NCBI GenBank assembly: GCA_934045905.1 | Contig: OW203770.1 | Span: forward strand, 2,418,001-2,482,000 | Length of the DNA: 64,000 nt | Direction: 5' to 3' | Origin: Leuctra nigra | Lineage: Eukaryota > Arthropoda > Insecta > Plecoptera > Leuctridae | Shown here: one piece after another, positions 47,017-58,589 of the stretch | Layout: each line of letters opens with the position of its first letter | Numbering within the stretch: position 1 is the stretch's first letter | The notes under the pieces: generated by a model | What the model saw: only the letters and a program-made list of their open reading frames with translations | Databases searched by the model: none | Told to the model about the DNA's origin: nothing | Made by a program: the position numbers and the translations under genes

Positions 47017-47672
47017 TTAAGCCCGTTTTTACATGCGTTTCGCGTTTTTTTTTATTAACCCATCAAAACCACCGAAAATTTCGCCGCACGCGTTTTATTT
47101 TTAAGCCACCGTATCTCGATTGTCGAGGTATTTTCAGTACCGCGCGTGGCGAAAATGACGTCACGATACGTAAACTAATAAAAACAAAGAAGAAGATACT
47201 ATACCAGGAAACAACTTAGTAAAATACAAATATTTGAAAATACGTAAACTATTAAATAAACTATAAAATAACTGCAAAATAAGACCATAATGTTAATAAT
47301 TTCTTACCTGTGCATATAATTCCATCTAATAATATCTAATAACACCCACAATGTTACTAACAATAATTATAAATTTATATCAACATTCTGTTTTCGACGG
47401 CCTCTTCTAGGCGTTATAAAAAAAGAAAAACGCGATTTAACGCAAAACGCGTGTTAAATGTAAAAGCGGCTTTAAGCCCGTTTTACATATAAAGCGCGTT
47501 TCGCGTAGTTTACGTATAGTGACGTCATTTTCGCCACGCGTGGTACTGAAAAAACCTCCCTACAATCGAGATGGGGCGGCTTAAAAATAAAACGCGTACG
47601 GCGATATTTTCGGTGGTTTTGATGGGCCAATAAAAAAAACGCGAAACGAGCTTTATGTAAAACCGTCTTTAC
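47017..47672. mobile_element. Inverted pair of TTAAGCCCGTTTTACAT-ended elements
   Basis: ttaagcccgtttttacatgc (47017) and ttaagcccgttttacata (47473) start two segments. They share gcgaaaatgacgtcac, cccatcaaaaccaccg and cgcgtttta in opposite order. No coding capacity is credible despite two ORFs. Confidence 0.6.
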
Positions 47673-48509
47673 TGACATGTATTGAACCATTATCTTCTTT
47701 TCATTGCTTACTGTCATTTGCTCCTACAAGCTCAATTTGAAGGAGTGAAATCCACTCAAAAAGGATGGAAAAAGTGCACCATAATCGTATCATTTCCATC
47801 ATTAATCCATGTAAACCAGCCTTGCTAGTTTTTCGATACCTATCAGGGGAATGACGTGAAATAAACTAGATCTGATAAGCCAGTGTCTGGGTTTGAACCT
47901 GGGATTTCCCGATGAAACCTCTCCACTCAAGAATGTGGAGAGCCCTTCACTTGGGCTCTCCTTCACCCTTCACTTGGTCCTGCAATTATCTCGAAATAGC
48001 CTCCTCCTCTTAGACCCTTCATCCCCAGCATCTTCTTCATCTGTACCAGAACCAGTGCAGCGCGGCGGCTGACACACTCCAGTTGGTATCTAGAAAAGCG
48101 TTAGCTACTCGCAGCCAAGCGCGAACCGTCGATTTATACTGCATGATACCTGAGTAGGTATCTGAAAAGCTTCACGCAATGGGCCAAGTTGGACGATTGT
48201 ATCAATCTCTTGAATCCCTTATTAGTATTAGACAATCTGCAATTATTTAATTCAATCAAATAAATTAGTATATTTTTTTTAGTACATTAGCAACAATTTG
48301 CTAAAAGACCGAAATTGCCTGTGCGAAAACATGCCCAAGTTAGTTATTTTCCTTTTTAATTTGTATGATGCATGTTTGTAATCTTTGTAAGCAGGTATTT
48401 TGGAGGTTTATTTCATTCCAAATTCAGACATAAAGTAAGATAGTTTCCTGTGGTATGATTTTACAGTGATACACATCATTGAATAAAAAGAAAAGTAAAA
48501 ACAAAGTTT

Positions 48510-49059
48510 AAGGGGGAATGCCCAAGTAGAGGTCTCCGATATATATTTGAATTAATATGCTTATTTAATAGATAATTTCCTTGTGCACCATATAAACGCA
48601 AGAAAAAGTAGGGTAGCCGAACTAATTTCCAAGATATATCACTTTATAAATTTGAGTTAGCCCTATCTTTAACATGGTAAGTCGAAAAAACACAGTAATT
48701 TTCCTAGTAAATATTAGATTTAAACTATTTTCCACCGATAGATTGTTTCCAAAAACTAATATTATGTGTATTAGACATAAAGGTATTTATGAAGATTTTT
48801 ATATATAGGTACACCTAGCCGTACGTTTTTAAAAGTTAGGCGCCAAATTCTAAATAATTTTCCTATACCTCCTGTGTTAAAATTTCTTAATTTTCCGAAG
48901 ACATCATATTGAAAACTCAATATAATTCGAGAGTTGCAAGTTACAAGACATTTGATGAAACTTTTACATAAAAATATAGTTGAAATGTTGAAAAAATTAA
49001 TAAAAGTCGTACATTTCAACAAAAAAATTTTCGGAAAATCTACTTGGGCATCGCTCCTT
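48510..49059 (+). mobile_element. AAGGGGGGATGCCCAAG-ended repeat, copy 2 (uninterrupted)
   Basis: Ends aagggggaatgcccaagta and ctacttgggcatcgctcctt. It supplies the empty-site sequence (acgtttttaaaagttaggcg, about 48822) for the insertion in copy 3. Confidence 0.88.
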
Positions 49060-49422
49060 AAGAAAATTAAAATTATTAATTCTGTATCAAAGGTTCGGTT
49101 TAGAAAAAAAATTATCCTTATGGTGGCTTGGCGGTGTTTTTAACATGTCTCCCTATATGTGGGCAAGTATAATGCACGGCTGCTCGCTGCCCACCTGTCC
49201 CACAGCCATTCAATCGCTTTGTTCAGACAACCCAGTTGTGATTCACCCAGACCAATCACAGATCTCATTCTTACACAGCATCATCGCCATCTGGACCGCG
49301 ATGTAAGACGTCAGTTACTTAGCAGTGACTTGCACACCTTGATGCTATCCGACAATATGGAGCGTTTTTATGTTTTATTATGATCCGTCTTGTGGTAAAA
49401 TAGAGATTATGTTTGTCACAAA

Positions 49423-49740
49423 TAGTGATGGGATTTTTTATGAAACATTTTTTTGTGAAATTTTTCATTAAAATTTTCAATGTTTTGAATCCTGAGGAAG
49501 GTAAATTTATTTTTTTATTTATTTTATTTTTCTGGTAGGTGCACCGACATTTTTAAGCGTATTTCTATCACGCATAATAATGTAACACACCTCCATTAAT
49601 AGGTACTTGACAAAATAAAACAATTGAAAATATGCTAAAAGTTCCTCTGTAAATGAGTAAATTTTCATGAAAATTTTCAACAGGTCTTAAAAATTTTCAT
49701 GAATTTTTTTCACTTTGAAAATTTTCAAGTCCCAACACTA
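49423..49740. mobile_element. hAT-type MITE, copy F, perfect 8-bp TSD
   Basis: tagtgatggga to cccaacacta, flanked by gtcacaaa at 49415-49422 and 49741-49748. Confidence 0.93.
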
Positions 49741-49761
49741 GTCACAAATGAAGGGTAGGTA

Positions 49762-50009
49762 TACAGGGAAAGAAAGCTGTAAGTCACATCCTCGAGTGAA
49801 ACTGCTATAACCTACGAAGTTTTATGTTGAAACTTGTACATCTATTATCCATACCTACAAAGTACAAATAGATATTTCAGTTGCGTTTTTCAAGACTTTG
49901 TGGCAATATTTTCTAAAAACAAAGTGAATATTCTGAAAGTTCATAAAAATCACTTAAAGACGCCTTCAACATTTTTTTTTAAATGGACTTATAGCTTTTT
50001 TTCCCTGTA
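49762..50009 (+). mobile_element. TACAGGG-ended MITE, copy
   Basis: tacagggaaagaaagctgta to agctttttttccctgta; it starts 14 bp after the duplication of hAT MITE copy F. Confidence 0.8.
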
Positions 50010-50129
50010 TCCTTCAAAATGTGAGAGAATTGATGCGAGAATGATGAAAGGGAAAGTAGTTGGAAGGGCGGCTGTCTTTGGAACCATTCCAGCATTTCAA
50101 CCATGACAGATGGGGGGATTCAGAATCTA

Positions 50130-50300
50130 CTTGAAGTTCTCAAAGGTTTTCCAACCAAGTAAGTAATTCAGATGACATTCTCTTCTCTGGAGCAGAGAGA
50201 TTGTTCGGTAGCAGTGCAGGTATTGAATAAGGAGCCCAACGTTCCCCTCCTGCATGAGTTGGAATCGAACGCGGGCCTCTAGTCTGACAGCTGCACATAA
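50130..50300 (-). mobile_element. tRNA-derived SINE-like sequence, different family
   Basis: Minus strand reads gtcagactagaggcccgc then gttcgattccaactc, a box-B match after a possible tRNA body. It is unlike the main SINE downstream and is seen once here. Confidence 0.4.
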
Positions 50301-50329
50301 CACAAAACACCAACGTTTTTTCATTTCTA

Positions 50330-51137
<808 letters not shown>

Positions 51138-51424
51138 TCACAACAAACACAAAGAATTTGGTTCACCACACAAATGGAATGTTTTTAAATATTAACACTG
51201 CACTAATACATTCCAATTTTTAAAATAACGTATTTTCTTCACGGGTTATTATATTAAAATAATATATATTTCACTGTTTAAACACGTTCGAATTATTTAG
51301 ACTGTTTGAAATCCGCGTTGTAACACACGAAAACATTCGAATTCGACACATGATGTTTGTACATTTTAGTGGCGTTGCCGTCCACACACAAAACCTTGAC
51401 TGGATATTTCATACAAACACTACG

Positions 51425-51610
51425 CTTACCTTTAGGAGTAGACACGTTTTCTCCCCACCTAACTGTGAAAATTCCAGCGCCGACCAATCGCCGTCGAGGT
51501 ATCGGTGGAAGTCGCAAGCGTGCCTTGCGGCGATGTTCGAATTACTTGGCGGAAGAATGTCGCGCGTCATTTTAGTTCGAAATACCGCCGACAGGGTTCA
51601 ACGAGTTTGC
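51425..51610 (-). promoter_or_regulatory. Possible 5' UTR exon/promoter region of the Par-3 homologue
   Basis: Richer in GC and CpG than its neighbours (gccgacca, cgccgtcgaggtatcgg, cttgcggcgatgttcg). It ends on the minus strand at a consensus donor (AAAG|gtaagc) 310 bp upstream of the start codon. No TATA box is evident. The ORFs across it have no family. Confidence 0.35.
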
Positions 51611-51619
51611 GGGTTTTCT

Positions 51620-52725
51620 GTTAGATGACAGCACATTTATTTACCAAGAGAGCCATCGTCGTATCATTAAAATACGTTCATGTTCTTCACGGTAGGTGGC
51701 AGGATAGTGTATTTTTTACCGATAGAGCCAACGACTGGAGTTTACAGGGTTCGTAAATCTGATAGTAGGTGACAGCACAATGCAAAAACAAATCGGCGGG
51801 TAATTTTGAATATTTTTATTCAAATAATTCGAACACAAATACAATAATAACGCATTTATTTCCCAAATTTCATTCCAATTTACAATCAATATTATTTCAC
51901 ACACATATAATATACAAATATTTTTCAATTATGTTTATGTAACAGTGACAATATTCCATATTAATGAATTAACGTTCCAATTCTAAATTCCATTATGTCA
52001 AACACAGCTCTCAGTAATTAGATAATCACAACAGTAAATCACAAAGAGTGAGCCAGGGTCCAACAAGTAACAAGATAATATTTTAACTATCAAAATAAAC
52101 AAAATTAAATAATTCCAATAAATAAATAAATAAATAAATAAATAACTAATACATTCAGACAAAATAACATAAATATAATACCTATGCAAAAATCTATAAA
52201 TTAAGCGCAACATTGTTTTAATTCCTTAATAGACAATACGTTAATAAGAAAATATGGATATTTAACCCTACAAAATGAAATTGTTAAATTTCAACTTTAG
52301 TTGGACCCCTCGGTGTGAAGCGTATATTTCCATGAATATTATAATTCAGTGCAGATGAGAACATTTTCAACTGACGGAGATGATCTTGATACAATGGTAC
52401 ATGATACATGATACATGATACATGATACATGATACAATGATATTCAAATATTCTCAGTTTTTTAGTTTGGATTTCTAAAATTTAACTTCATTTGACTTCC
52501 ACAAATTATATTTTTGTTATTAATGTTTATTGACAATATTTCATTGTTATTATATTATGACAATATCTTGTTAACTTTGTTATCTCATTCATCACTTGAG
52601 AAACTCGGTGAATACCTATGGGGCGAAATACGAGGATTATTAACTTTAATAAATATAGTTTGTGAAGTCGAATAAAGTATTAATTATTAATTAGAATGAC
52701 AAATGATGTACCAGCAGGTTGCGAA
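51620..52725. other. AT-rich spacer with two microsatellites
   Basis: (AAAT)n at about 52119-52145 and five copies of ACATGAT at about 52399-52434. Nothing else. Confidence 0.6.
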
Positions 52726-52730
52726 TTGAT

Positions 52731-52746
52731 GGGGGGGGGGGGGGGG
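52731..52746. repeat. Poly-G tract, 16 nt, followed by a C-run
   Basis: G16 then atttccccccctc; similar to the ggggataatcccc edges at 18840 and 57684. Confidence 0.9.
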
Positions 52747-53407
52747 ATTTCCCCCCCTCTAGTTTTCTCATCCCCGGCTCTGTTTACCAATAAAGCATCC
52801 CAGAGGGGGATAGATTTTTTCCCCCTCTCTGTAAAATGTTCAGATTACCCATTTGTTTCTGAAAAAATATAAAATTTTAAAAATAAATTGTCCCACGAAA
52901 CAACTGTCAAATTGCCTTTATTAGCAAATAATCTGTATTTGATAAGATTTATTTATTCCAAGATTTATTTTACATGCCCACCACTTCTGATTTCCCTTTA
53001 AATTAAAAGCAAATCCTCTTTAATAATGCCATTTGTAGCGATGAAAAAGGGCTTCAAATAGTGTACAAATCGCTTAGAAATTCACCAAATCCAATCTTGA
53101 AATTCAAAATTTCCCGGGGCTATGCGCGCCGGACCAGCAAGGCACCCCCCATTGTATTCGTGGGCAATCGTATTTTTCGCCTTTGCTCTATTTCCCAACA
53201 TTCTCTGAATTTTAATTTTCCTATGCCCCCCTCTGAAAATTGAACAATTCGCACCCTGGAGGCCAAGTCTTGAAACTTACTCCTTCAGGACGCAAACGCT
53301 CTCGGACGTCATAAAGTCCCATTTACTGTAAGAATGATCGACATTGAAACATAAAGTCAAGCCACTTATTTGATTGTCATCCAGCAATCTATTGCTAACA
53401 ATTTATT

Positions 53408-54350
53408 AAGGGGGGATGTCCAAGTAGAGGTCTCCGATAGATATCTGAATTAATATGCTTATTTAATAGATAATTTCCTTGTGCACTATATAAACGCAAG
53501 AAAAAGTGGGGTAGCCGAACTAATTTCCAAGATATATCACTTTATAAATTTGAGTGAGCCCTATCTTTAACATGGTAAGTCGAAAAAACACGGTAATTTT
53601 CCTAGTAATTATTAGATTTAAACTATTTTTCACCGATAGATTTTTTCCAAAAGCTAATATTATGTGTATTAGACATAGAGGTATTTATTAAGATTTTTAT
53701 ATACACCTAGCCGTACGTTTTTCAAAGTTAAGAGTCCTGGGGACCGCTATGGAAACTGACGGATTGTGTCAAATTTTCCCAAAATACCTCAGTCTCCCCA
53801 AGGCTCATTATTTACTCCAATGTTATGCAACTTTGGGAGGTAGTTTTGATACCCATTTTCTCGTAATACTATTGAAAATTTTTTGGAAATACTTGAAACA
53901 AAAAAAGTTTTTATTTCGTATTTTTTCATGTAATATGTGAGAAATAAAACTTTTTTTTCTTTAAATATTTTTTAAATTTTCTCAATAGTATTACGAAAAA
54001 ATGGGTATCAAAACTACCTCCCAAAGTTGCATAACAGTGGAGTAAATAATGAGCCTTGGGGAGACTGAGGTATTTTGGTAAAATTTGACACAATCCGTCA
54101 GTTTCCATAGCGGTCCCCAGGACTCTTAAGCGCCAAATTCTAAATAATTTTCCTATACCTCCTGTGTTAAAATTTCTTAATCTTCCGAAAACATCATATT
54201 GAAAACTCAATATAATTCGAGAGTTGCAAGTTAAAAGACATTTGATGAAACTTTTACATAAAAATATAGTTGAAATGTTGAAAATATTAATAAAAGTCGT
54301 ACATTTCAACAAAAAATATTTTCGGAAAATCTACTTGGGCATCCCTCCTT
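53408..54350 (+). mobile_element. AAGGGGGGATGCCCAAG-ended repeat, copy 3, interrupted
   Basis: Ends aaggggggatgtccaagta and ctacttgggcatccctcctt. Without the 396-bp insertion and its 3-bp duplication it is the same length as copies 1 and 2 (about 544 bp). Confidence 0.9.
53731..54126. mobile_element. AGAGTCC-ended palindromic MITE (396 bp) with 3-bp TTA duplication
   Basis: Perfect ends agagtcctggggaccgctat and its inverse, arms of about 180 bp, duplication TTA at 53728-53730 and 54127-54129. The uninterrupted homologue at 48822-48845 proves the insertion point. A 3-bp TWA-like target is the habit of PIF/Harbinger elements. The 128-aa minus ORF across it is not a transposase. Confidence 0.93.
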
Positions 54351-54493
54351 AACATTATAATTATAATTACAGATGTTACTCAGTCATTAAAACCTTATTC
54401 AAAATGAAGCTAAACAGTTAACAGTTTTTTTGAAGGTCATCACTCTTACAGTAAATGGGACTTGTTGACGTCCTAGAGCGTTTGCGTCCTGAA

Positions 54494-54874
54494 GAGGGCT
54501 TGGTAGTGAGTTTGACCTTGACGAGTTTTTTAATCGATTTTTATCAATATCTTTTTCCAGTGTAATTGTTAACAAAATAGGGCTATAGACGTGAATTCAG
54601 AACAGTTCAATGAAAATAATTTCACAGTTTGGAATAAGCTATTAGTTTTATTGTGTCCAACAGGTGTTTAGAACCCGAAAATTACTAAATTTTCGGGTTC
54701 TTAACACCTGTAGGACAAAGTATATCTAATAAACAATTACAAGCTATGGAATTATTTTCATTAAACTGTTCTGAATTCACGTCCATAGCCCTATTTTGTT
54801 AACAATTACATTGGGAAAAGATATTGATAAAAATCGATTAAAAAACTCTTCAAGGTCAAACTCACTATCAATCC
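54494..54874. mobile_element. Foldback MITE, agggcttggtagtgag family
   Basis: agggcttggtagtgagtttg and its inverse (actcactatcaatccct) bound arms with aatcgatttttatcaatatc and cagaacagttcaatgaaaat; same family as 23865-24238 and 62720-63030. Confidence 0.85.
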
Positions 54875-54946
54875 CTCTGAAGGCGTAAGTTTCAAGACTG
54901 GTTTCCTCGTGGTTACCGCAAACATGTGACTGATGCTGTGAATGTG

Positions 54947-55057
54947 TTATAGTTTGATGACCAGTTCGGTGAGCATCTGAGAGTAATTGTGTTGGACGTC
55001 CAGCGAAGGCAGAGTCACAGATTTATCTCCGTTCTTCAGCGCCACCATCGCCAGCAT
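54947..55057 (-). CDS. Terminal coding exon of an unrecognised minus-strand gene (exon C)
   Basis: Follows a plausible 3' splice site (tctgatcctgacag) in phase 0. It encodes 36 residues (starting MLAMVALKNGDKSVTLPSLD, ending LTELVIKL) and then TAA. Joined after exon B (58420-58537) the frame is continuous. The coding end lies only about 70 bp from a foldback MITE (54494-54874), so the 3' UTR probably reads into it. Confidence 0.65.
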   Translation of the reverse strand: MLAMVALKNGDKSVTLPSLDVQHNYSQMLTELVIKL

Positions 55058-55159
55058 CTGTCAGGATCAGAACATCATTTTGTTACAAGTATAATGTAAG
55101 CAGCGATAAAGGGTTAAAATAAAAACGCGTGATAAACAATGCGTACCCGGGATTACATA

Positions 55160-55373
55160 GGTATTGTATGTTTTTACGGAACAGGTTGGGTGAGTGGTTA
55201 ACGCTCTGAGCTTGTATTCCGGAGGCCCGGGTTCGATTCCCGCAGCCGTCCTTCCTGACTGTTTTTTTTTTTTACCTACTCTTCACCATCATCTCCCAAT
55301 CATCATCATAATCATTCATCCGTCGCCATTAGCCTCGCTGCAGAACAGTGCGACGTTAAGCCACAGACAAAAA
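55160..55373 (+). mobile_element. SINE with internal deletion and 11-bp TSD
   Basis: Contains head and box B but jumps from cttcctgactg to a T-run and tacctactcttcacc, losing about 90 bp. Flanked by gggattacata at 55149-55159 and 55374-55384. Confidence 0.9.
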
Positions 55374-55539
55374 GGGATTACATATTGGTTGGGGCCGAAC
55401 ATTTTTTTTTTTTTTTTTTTTTAAATATAACAGTTGGTTGGGAGCAAGGAGTTTTAAATACTTTTAACCTCCTTGGTTGGGAGTTTAAGGGCGAAGCTCC
55501 CGGGTAAAATTTGGTTCAAGGATATTCCATTTGGTGTAA

Positions 55540-56879
55540 TTTTGAATCGCAGAGTATAGGTATTTTTGGGAAATAAATAAGTTTAAAGTGATTTTTATGA
55601 GCTTTCAGAATGTACCCTCGGGTTTTAGAAAATATTTACACAAAGTCTTGAAAAACACAATTGAAATTCGACCAAAAAAGCTACAGTGAGAACTCTAGCG
55701 GTAGAAGTTGACACTACCGACAGGAGGACAGAATGTATTTCCCATACGAAGCGTGCTAAATGTAGATAGGTCTACATCCGACACTATTATAAATAGAATC
55801 ATCAAATTCATAAGGAATGAAGATAACTTTATGCTTGTTCGATTTGTCACCTCAGAATTTTTCTCCGAGTTCAAATTACGGTGCAATCGTGTTTCAAACA
55901 TGAAATGTTTCAGCCGGCTTCAGCCAATGAGAGGACAGGAAACGGATACTCAAACCAACGACGTCACTCTATTCGCACAATTAAGATCAGCTCTGCACTC
56001 TAGTGGTAGAGATGTGGTACTAGAGGAAGGGTGTACGCATTCAATTCTCCATAAGGAACGTGTAGAATTTGGATACCTCTACTTCATACACTATTAAACA
56101 TAGAACCTTCAAAAAAGTAACGAGTATAGAAAAGATGATGCTTTATCGATCTGTCACCTCAGAATTTTTCTCCGAGGTTAAATTGCAGCTTAATAATCGT
56201 TCAAACATGTAATGCATCAGCCAATCAGAGGACAGGAAATGGTCCAACGGTCCAATCAGGCTACAGTATAAGCCGTATTTGCTTCATACGGAAAGTTATT
56301 TTAGAATTATTTAGACACAAAAAAGACATTTCCGATGTGACAGATCGAAAAAGCATCTTTTCTATACTCATGACAATTTTTATGGTTCTATGTTAAATGT
56401 GGTGTATGAAGTAGAGGTATCTAAACTCTACAGGTACCTTATGGAGAATTGAATGCGTACACCCTTCCTCAAGTACACATTTCTACCACCAGAGTGCAGA
56501 GCGGAAGCTTTATTTAGCGAATCAGCTGAATTGACTTGATTTTGAAAGTAATTTATTAATTATCAACAGTTTATAATCAAGAAACCATTATCTTATTCGT
56601 ATATACATATTCATAATAGTACTTAGTATCATATTGAAAGTGACGTCATAGGTCTGAATATCCTGCAAAATGCGTGTCTTTGAACCATGTTTTGCCGTAA
56701 GAAACCAAGTTGGCTTTGAACTGAATCCTCCTCTCTGCGGGCATCACACAGCGATGCGTCCTCCTCTCTTTCACTTTTTTGGACGAATATCAATTTATAA
56801 GATGGATACAAGTTTCAACATAAAACTTCGCTTATCTCAGTTTCATCCGAATGTGACTCATAGCTTTCTTTCCCTGTAC
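55540..56879 (-). mobile_element. TACAGGG-ended MITE (reverse) split by a roughly 1.1-kb insertion
   Basis: 55560-55672 (gagctttcagaatgtaccct, aagtcttgaaaaacacaatt) and 56795-56879 (caagtttcaacataaaactt ... tttccctgta) are the two parts of one reversed copy. The inserted DNA carries a first module (55690-55975) and a palindrome (55990-56502) that share cacctcagaatttttctccg and tcagccaat. Confidence 0.65.
55990..56502. mobile_element. Palindromic element within the insertion
   Basis: gctctgcactctagtggtag and its near-inverse at 56480-56502, with matching acgcattcaattctccataa / ttatggagaattgaatgcg arms; a half-copy precedes it. The 129-aa plus-strand ORF (55708-56097) crosses both and shows no family. 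Confidence 0.7.
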
Positions 56880-57225
56880 CCTTAATTTACAAATGTCCAG
56901 TGTCCACAATTTGGTAACAGTTCAAATGCAGGTCCGGGGGCAATGACCCGGAATTTTTTTCAATGAACTCACTATTTTGACTCGATTTCAATCAATTTGG
57001 TACCTATTTATTCTTGTTCTGCCTCCTGCGTTCGCCCATGAGGATAAAAGATTGCACTGCAATGTTTGTATGTGAGGTGTGAGGTGTGAGGCTGGGAGTG
57101 TAGATAGATCCATTGTAAAATATAAATTATCCAATTAAATTATATTATGTCAGACATAACTACTTCTTTTCTGGAGCCCGAAAGTGTATTTCAAAAGCTT
57201 GAAGAAAAGTTCTAAATATTATGTG

Positions 57226-58041
57226 CAGTGATGATTTCAGACATTTTACTGGGGCAAATGAAAACCTGGAGTGCTAAATTTTATCTGGAGATGGGGGTGG
57301 GTGTACCTCTAAACGTAGTCCGCTTAGGAACTACTTTCATCATGGCGGGGAGGGGGATTGCGACACCCGGGAGGGAAGGAGGGTCTGAGGGGCAATGCCC
57401 CCCAGCTTCAGCCCCGTAGGGCGTTTTTTTTAGAATTTAAACCAGTTAAAAGTTATTCTGGGGCTTTAAAATGCACAAACCGAAGCAAAAAAAAATCATA
57501 TTGTTGCCCCGCAGGACATTTTTTCGAATATAAACATTTTAAAATCGATTCTAGGCTCAAATTACAACAAATAGCTCTCTATTTTTACCCGCTGGGTGTA
57601 ATTTTTTTAGAAAAACAATCTTTAAGTGATTCTTGGACATTACATTTAATTTTGTATGGTGCATGGGAGGTCAGCCGGCTCGAGGGGGGGGGGGGATAAT
57701 CCCCCCACCCCCCTGCCTGATGTTTTGACAATGTGCTTTCTAACGAATTTAAGATCGTTTTAATGAAAACATAATTTAAGAATTGTATAGCTTCGTAATG
57801 TTTCAGAACACATAATATTAAATAAAATAAACAGTACGGTATTAGTTCTAGGTATTTATTATGAGCGACGTTTCAAGTGAACTGTGTCACCCCTCATCAG
57901 GCTCGGAAATGTAACATTTTAAAAAAGAATTAAGGGTTAAAAAACGAATTATGTTTCTATAGGTAGCATTGTTATGTCTCTGGGCTCGGGGGGGGGGGGG
58001 GGGGGCAAGTACCCCCCGAGACATGTCTGAAATCATCACTG
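57226..58041. mobile_element. hAT-type non-autonomous element, TIR CAGTGATGATTTCAGACAT (816 bp)
   Basis: Nineteen-base ends are perfectly inverted (57226-57244 and 58023-58041). Flanking attatgtg / gtaatgtg agree at 6 of 8 positions. CAGTG-type ends with 8-bp duplication fit hAT. It carries a reversed relative of the 18827 element (about 57321-57720, including G12), a Penelope-like patch (about 57845-57935), and a G18 run beside its right end. Confidence 0.85.
57845..57935. mobile_element. Possible Penelope-like element terminal fragment
   Basis: tatttattatgagcgacg then tttcaagtgaactgtgtc and cacccctcatcaggctc resemble the 'gaaacgtc ... catcagg' terminal sequence common in Penelope-like retroelements. 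This is recalled from family knowledge, not searched. Confidence 0.3.
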
Positions 58042-58146
58042 GTAATGTGCTCATAAGAACAAACTTCGGAAAGTGCTGGGCCTCCTAACCCCACAGTTAT
58101 ACCACATGAATGTTGTGTTACATAACTGTCAGCCACCAAGTACCTG

Positions 58147-58412
58147 ACGGAATAGGTTGGCTGAGTGGTAACGCTCTGAACTTGTATTCCGGAGGCCCGG
58201 GTTCGATTCCTGCGGCCGTCCTTCCTGACTGGGGTTTTTTCGTGGTATTCCCTCAGTCGACAGGCAAATACTGGGAAGCTACCCCACTAATAGGCCACGA
58301 CCGCCTCCGTCCCACCTACTCTCCACCATCATCTCCCAATCATCATCATAATCATTCATCCGTCGCCAATAGCCTCGCTGCAGAACAGTGCGACGTTAAG
58401 CCCCGGACAAAA
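58147..58412 (+). mobile_element. SINE abutting exon B, 10-bp TSD that contains its 5' splice site
   Basis: Complete copy from acggaataggttggctgag to ccccggacaaaa. Flanking CAAGTACCTG at 58137-58146 and 58413-58422. On the minus strand the right-hand duplicate is CAG|gtacttg, the donor of exon B, so the insertion duplicated the splice site. Confidence 0.93.
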
Positions 58413-58419
58413 CAAGTAC

Positions 58420-58537
58420 CTGTTGCGCCCGTCTGGCTGGTATCAGCGGCAGCATGGAGTCTGTGGTCACGCCGCTGTTGAGGTAAGGATCGTCATCGCG
58501 CAGGACTCTCAGGAGATACGACGCCGGCTTCTTGGGT
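58420..58537 (-). CDS. Internal coding exon of the unrecognised minus-strand gene (exon B)
   Basis: 118 nt bounded by gtctccag| and CAACAG|gtactt. It enters with one base completing an arginine codon begun in exon A, then encodes 39 residues (PKKPASYLLRVLRDDDPYLN, then SGVTTDSMLPLIPARRAQQ) and ends on a codon boundary. The composition (GC-rich codons in AT-rich flanks, no low complexity) is that of a real exon. A SINE sits immediately inside the following intron. Confidence 0.7.
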
Positions 58538-58589
58538 CTGGAGACATCACAACAACACGTTAAGGTAGAACCACCATAACCTCTATGTT

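Noticed and set aside
47940..48115. Minus-strand acidic/basic stretch (GTDEEDAGDEGSKRRRLF)
   Set aside because: It could be an exon, but the splice signals are weak and the frame is short; there is no link to the Par-3 exon.
53926..54312. 128-aa minus-strand ORF
   Set aside because: It crosses the boundary between a MITE and its host repeat; the empty site at 48822 shows the join is an insertion.
55708..56097. 129-aa ORF
   Set aside because: It runs across two repeat modules, changes composition at the module boundary and has no recognisable family.
58110..58481. 123-aa plus-strand ORF
   Set aside because: It is antisense to exon B and mostly SINE; the same peptide appears at every SINE copy (for example 33743, 31654, 55194).
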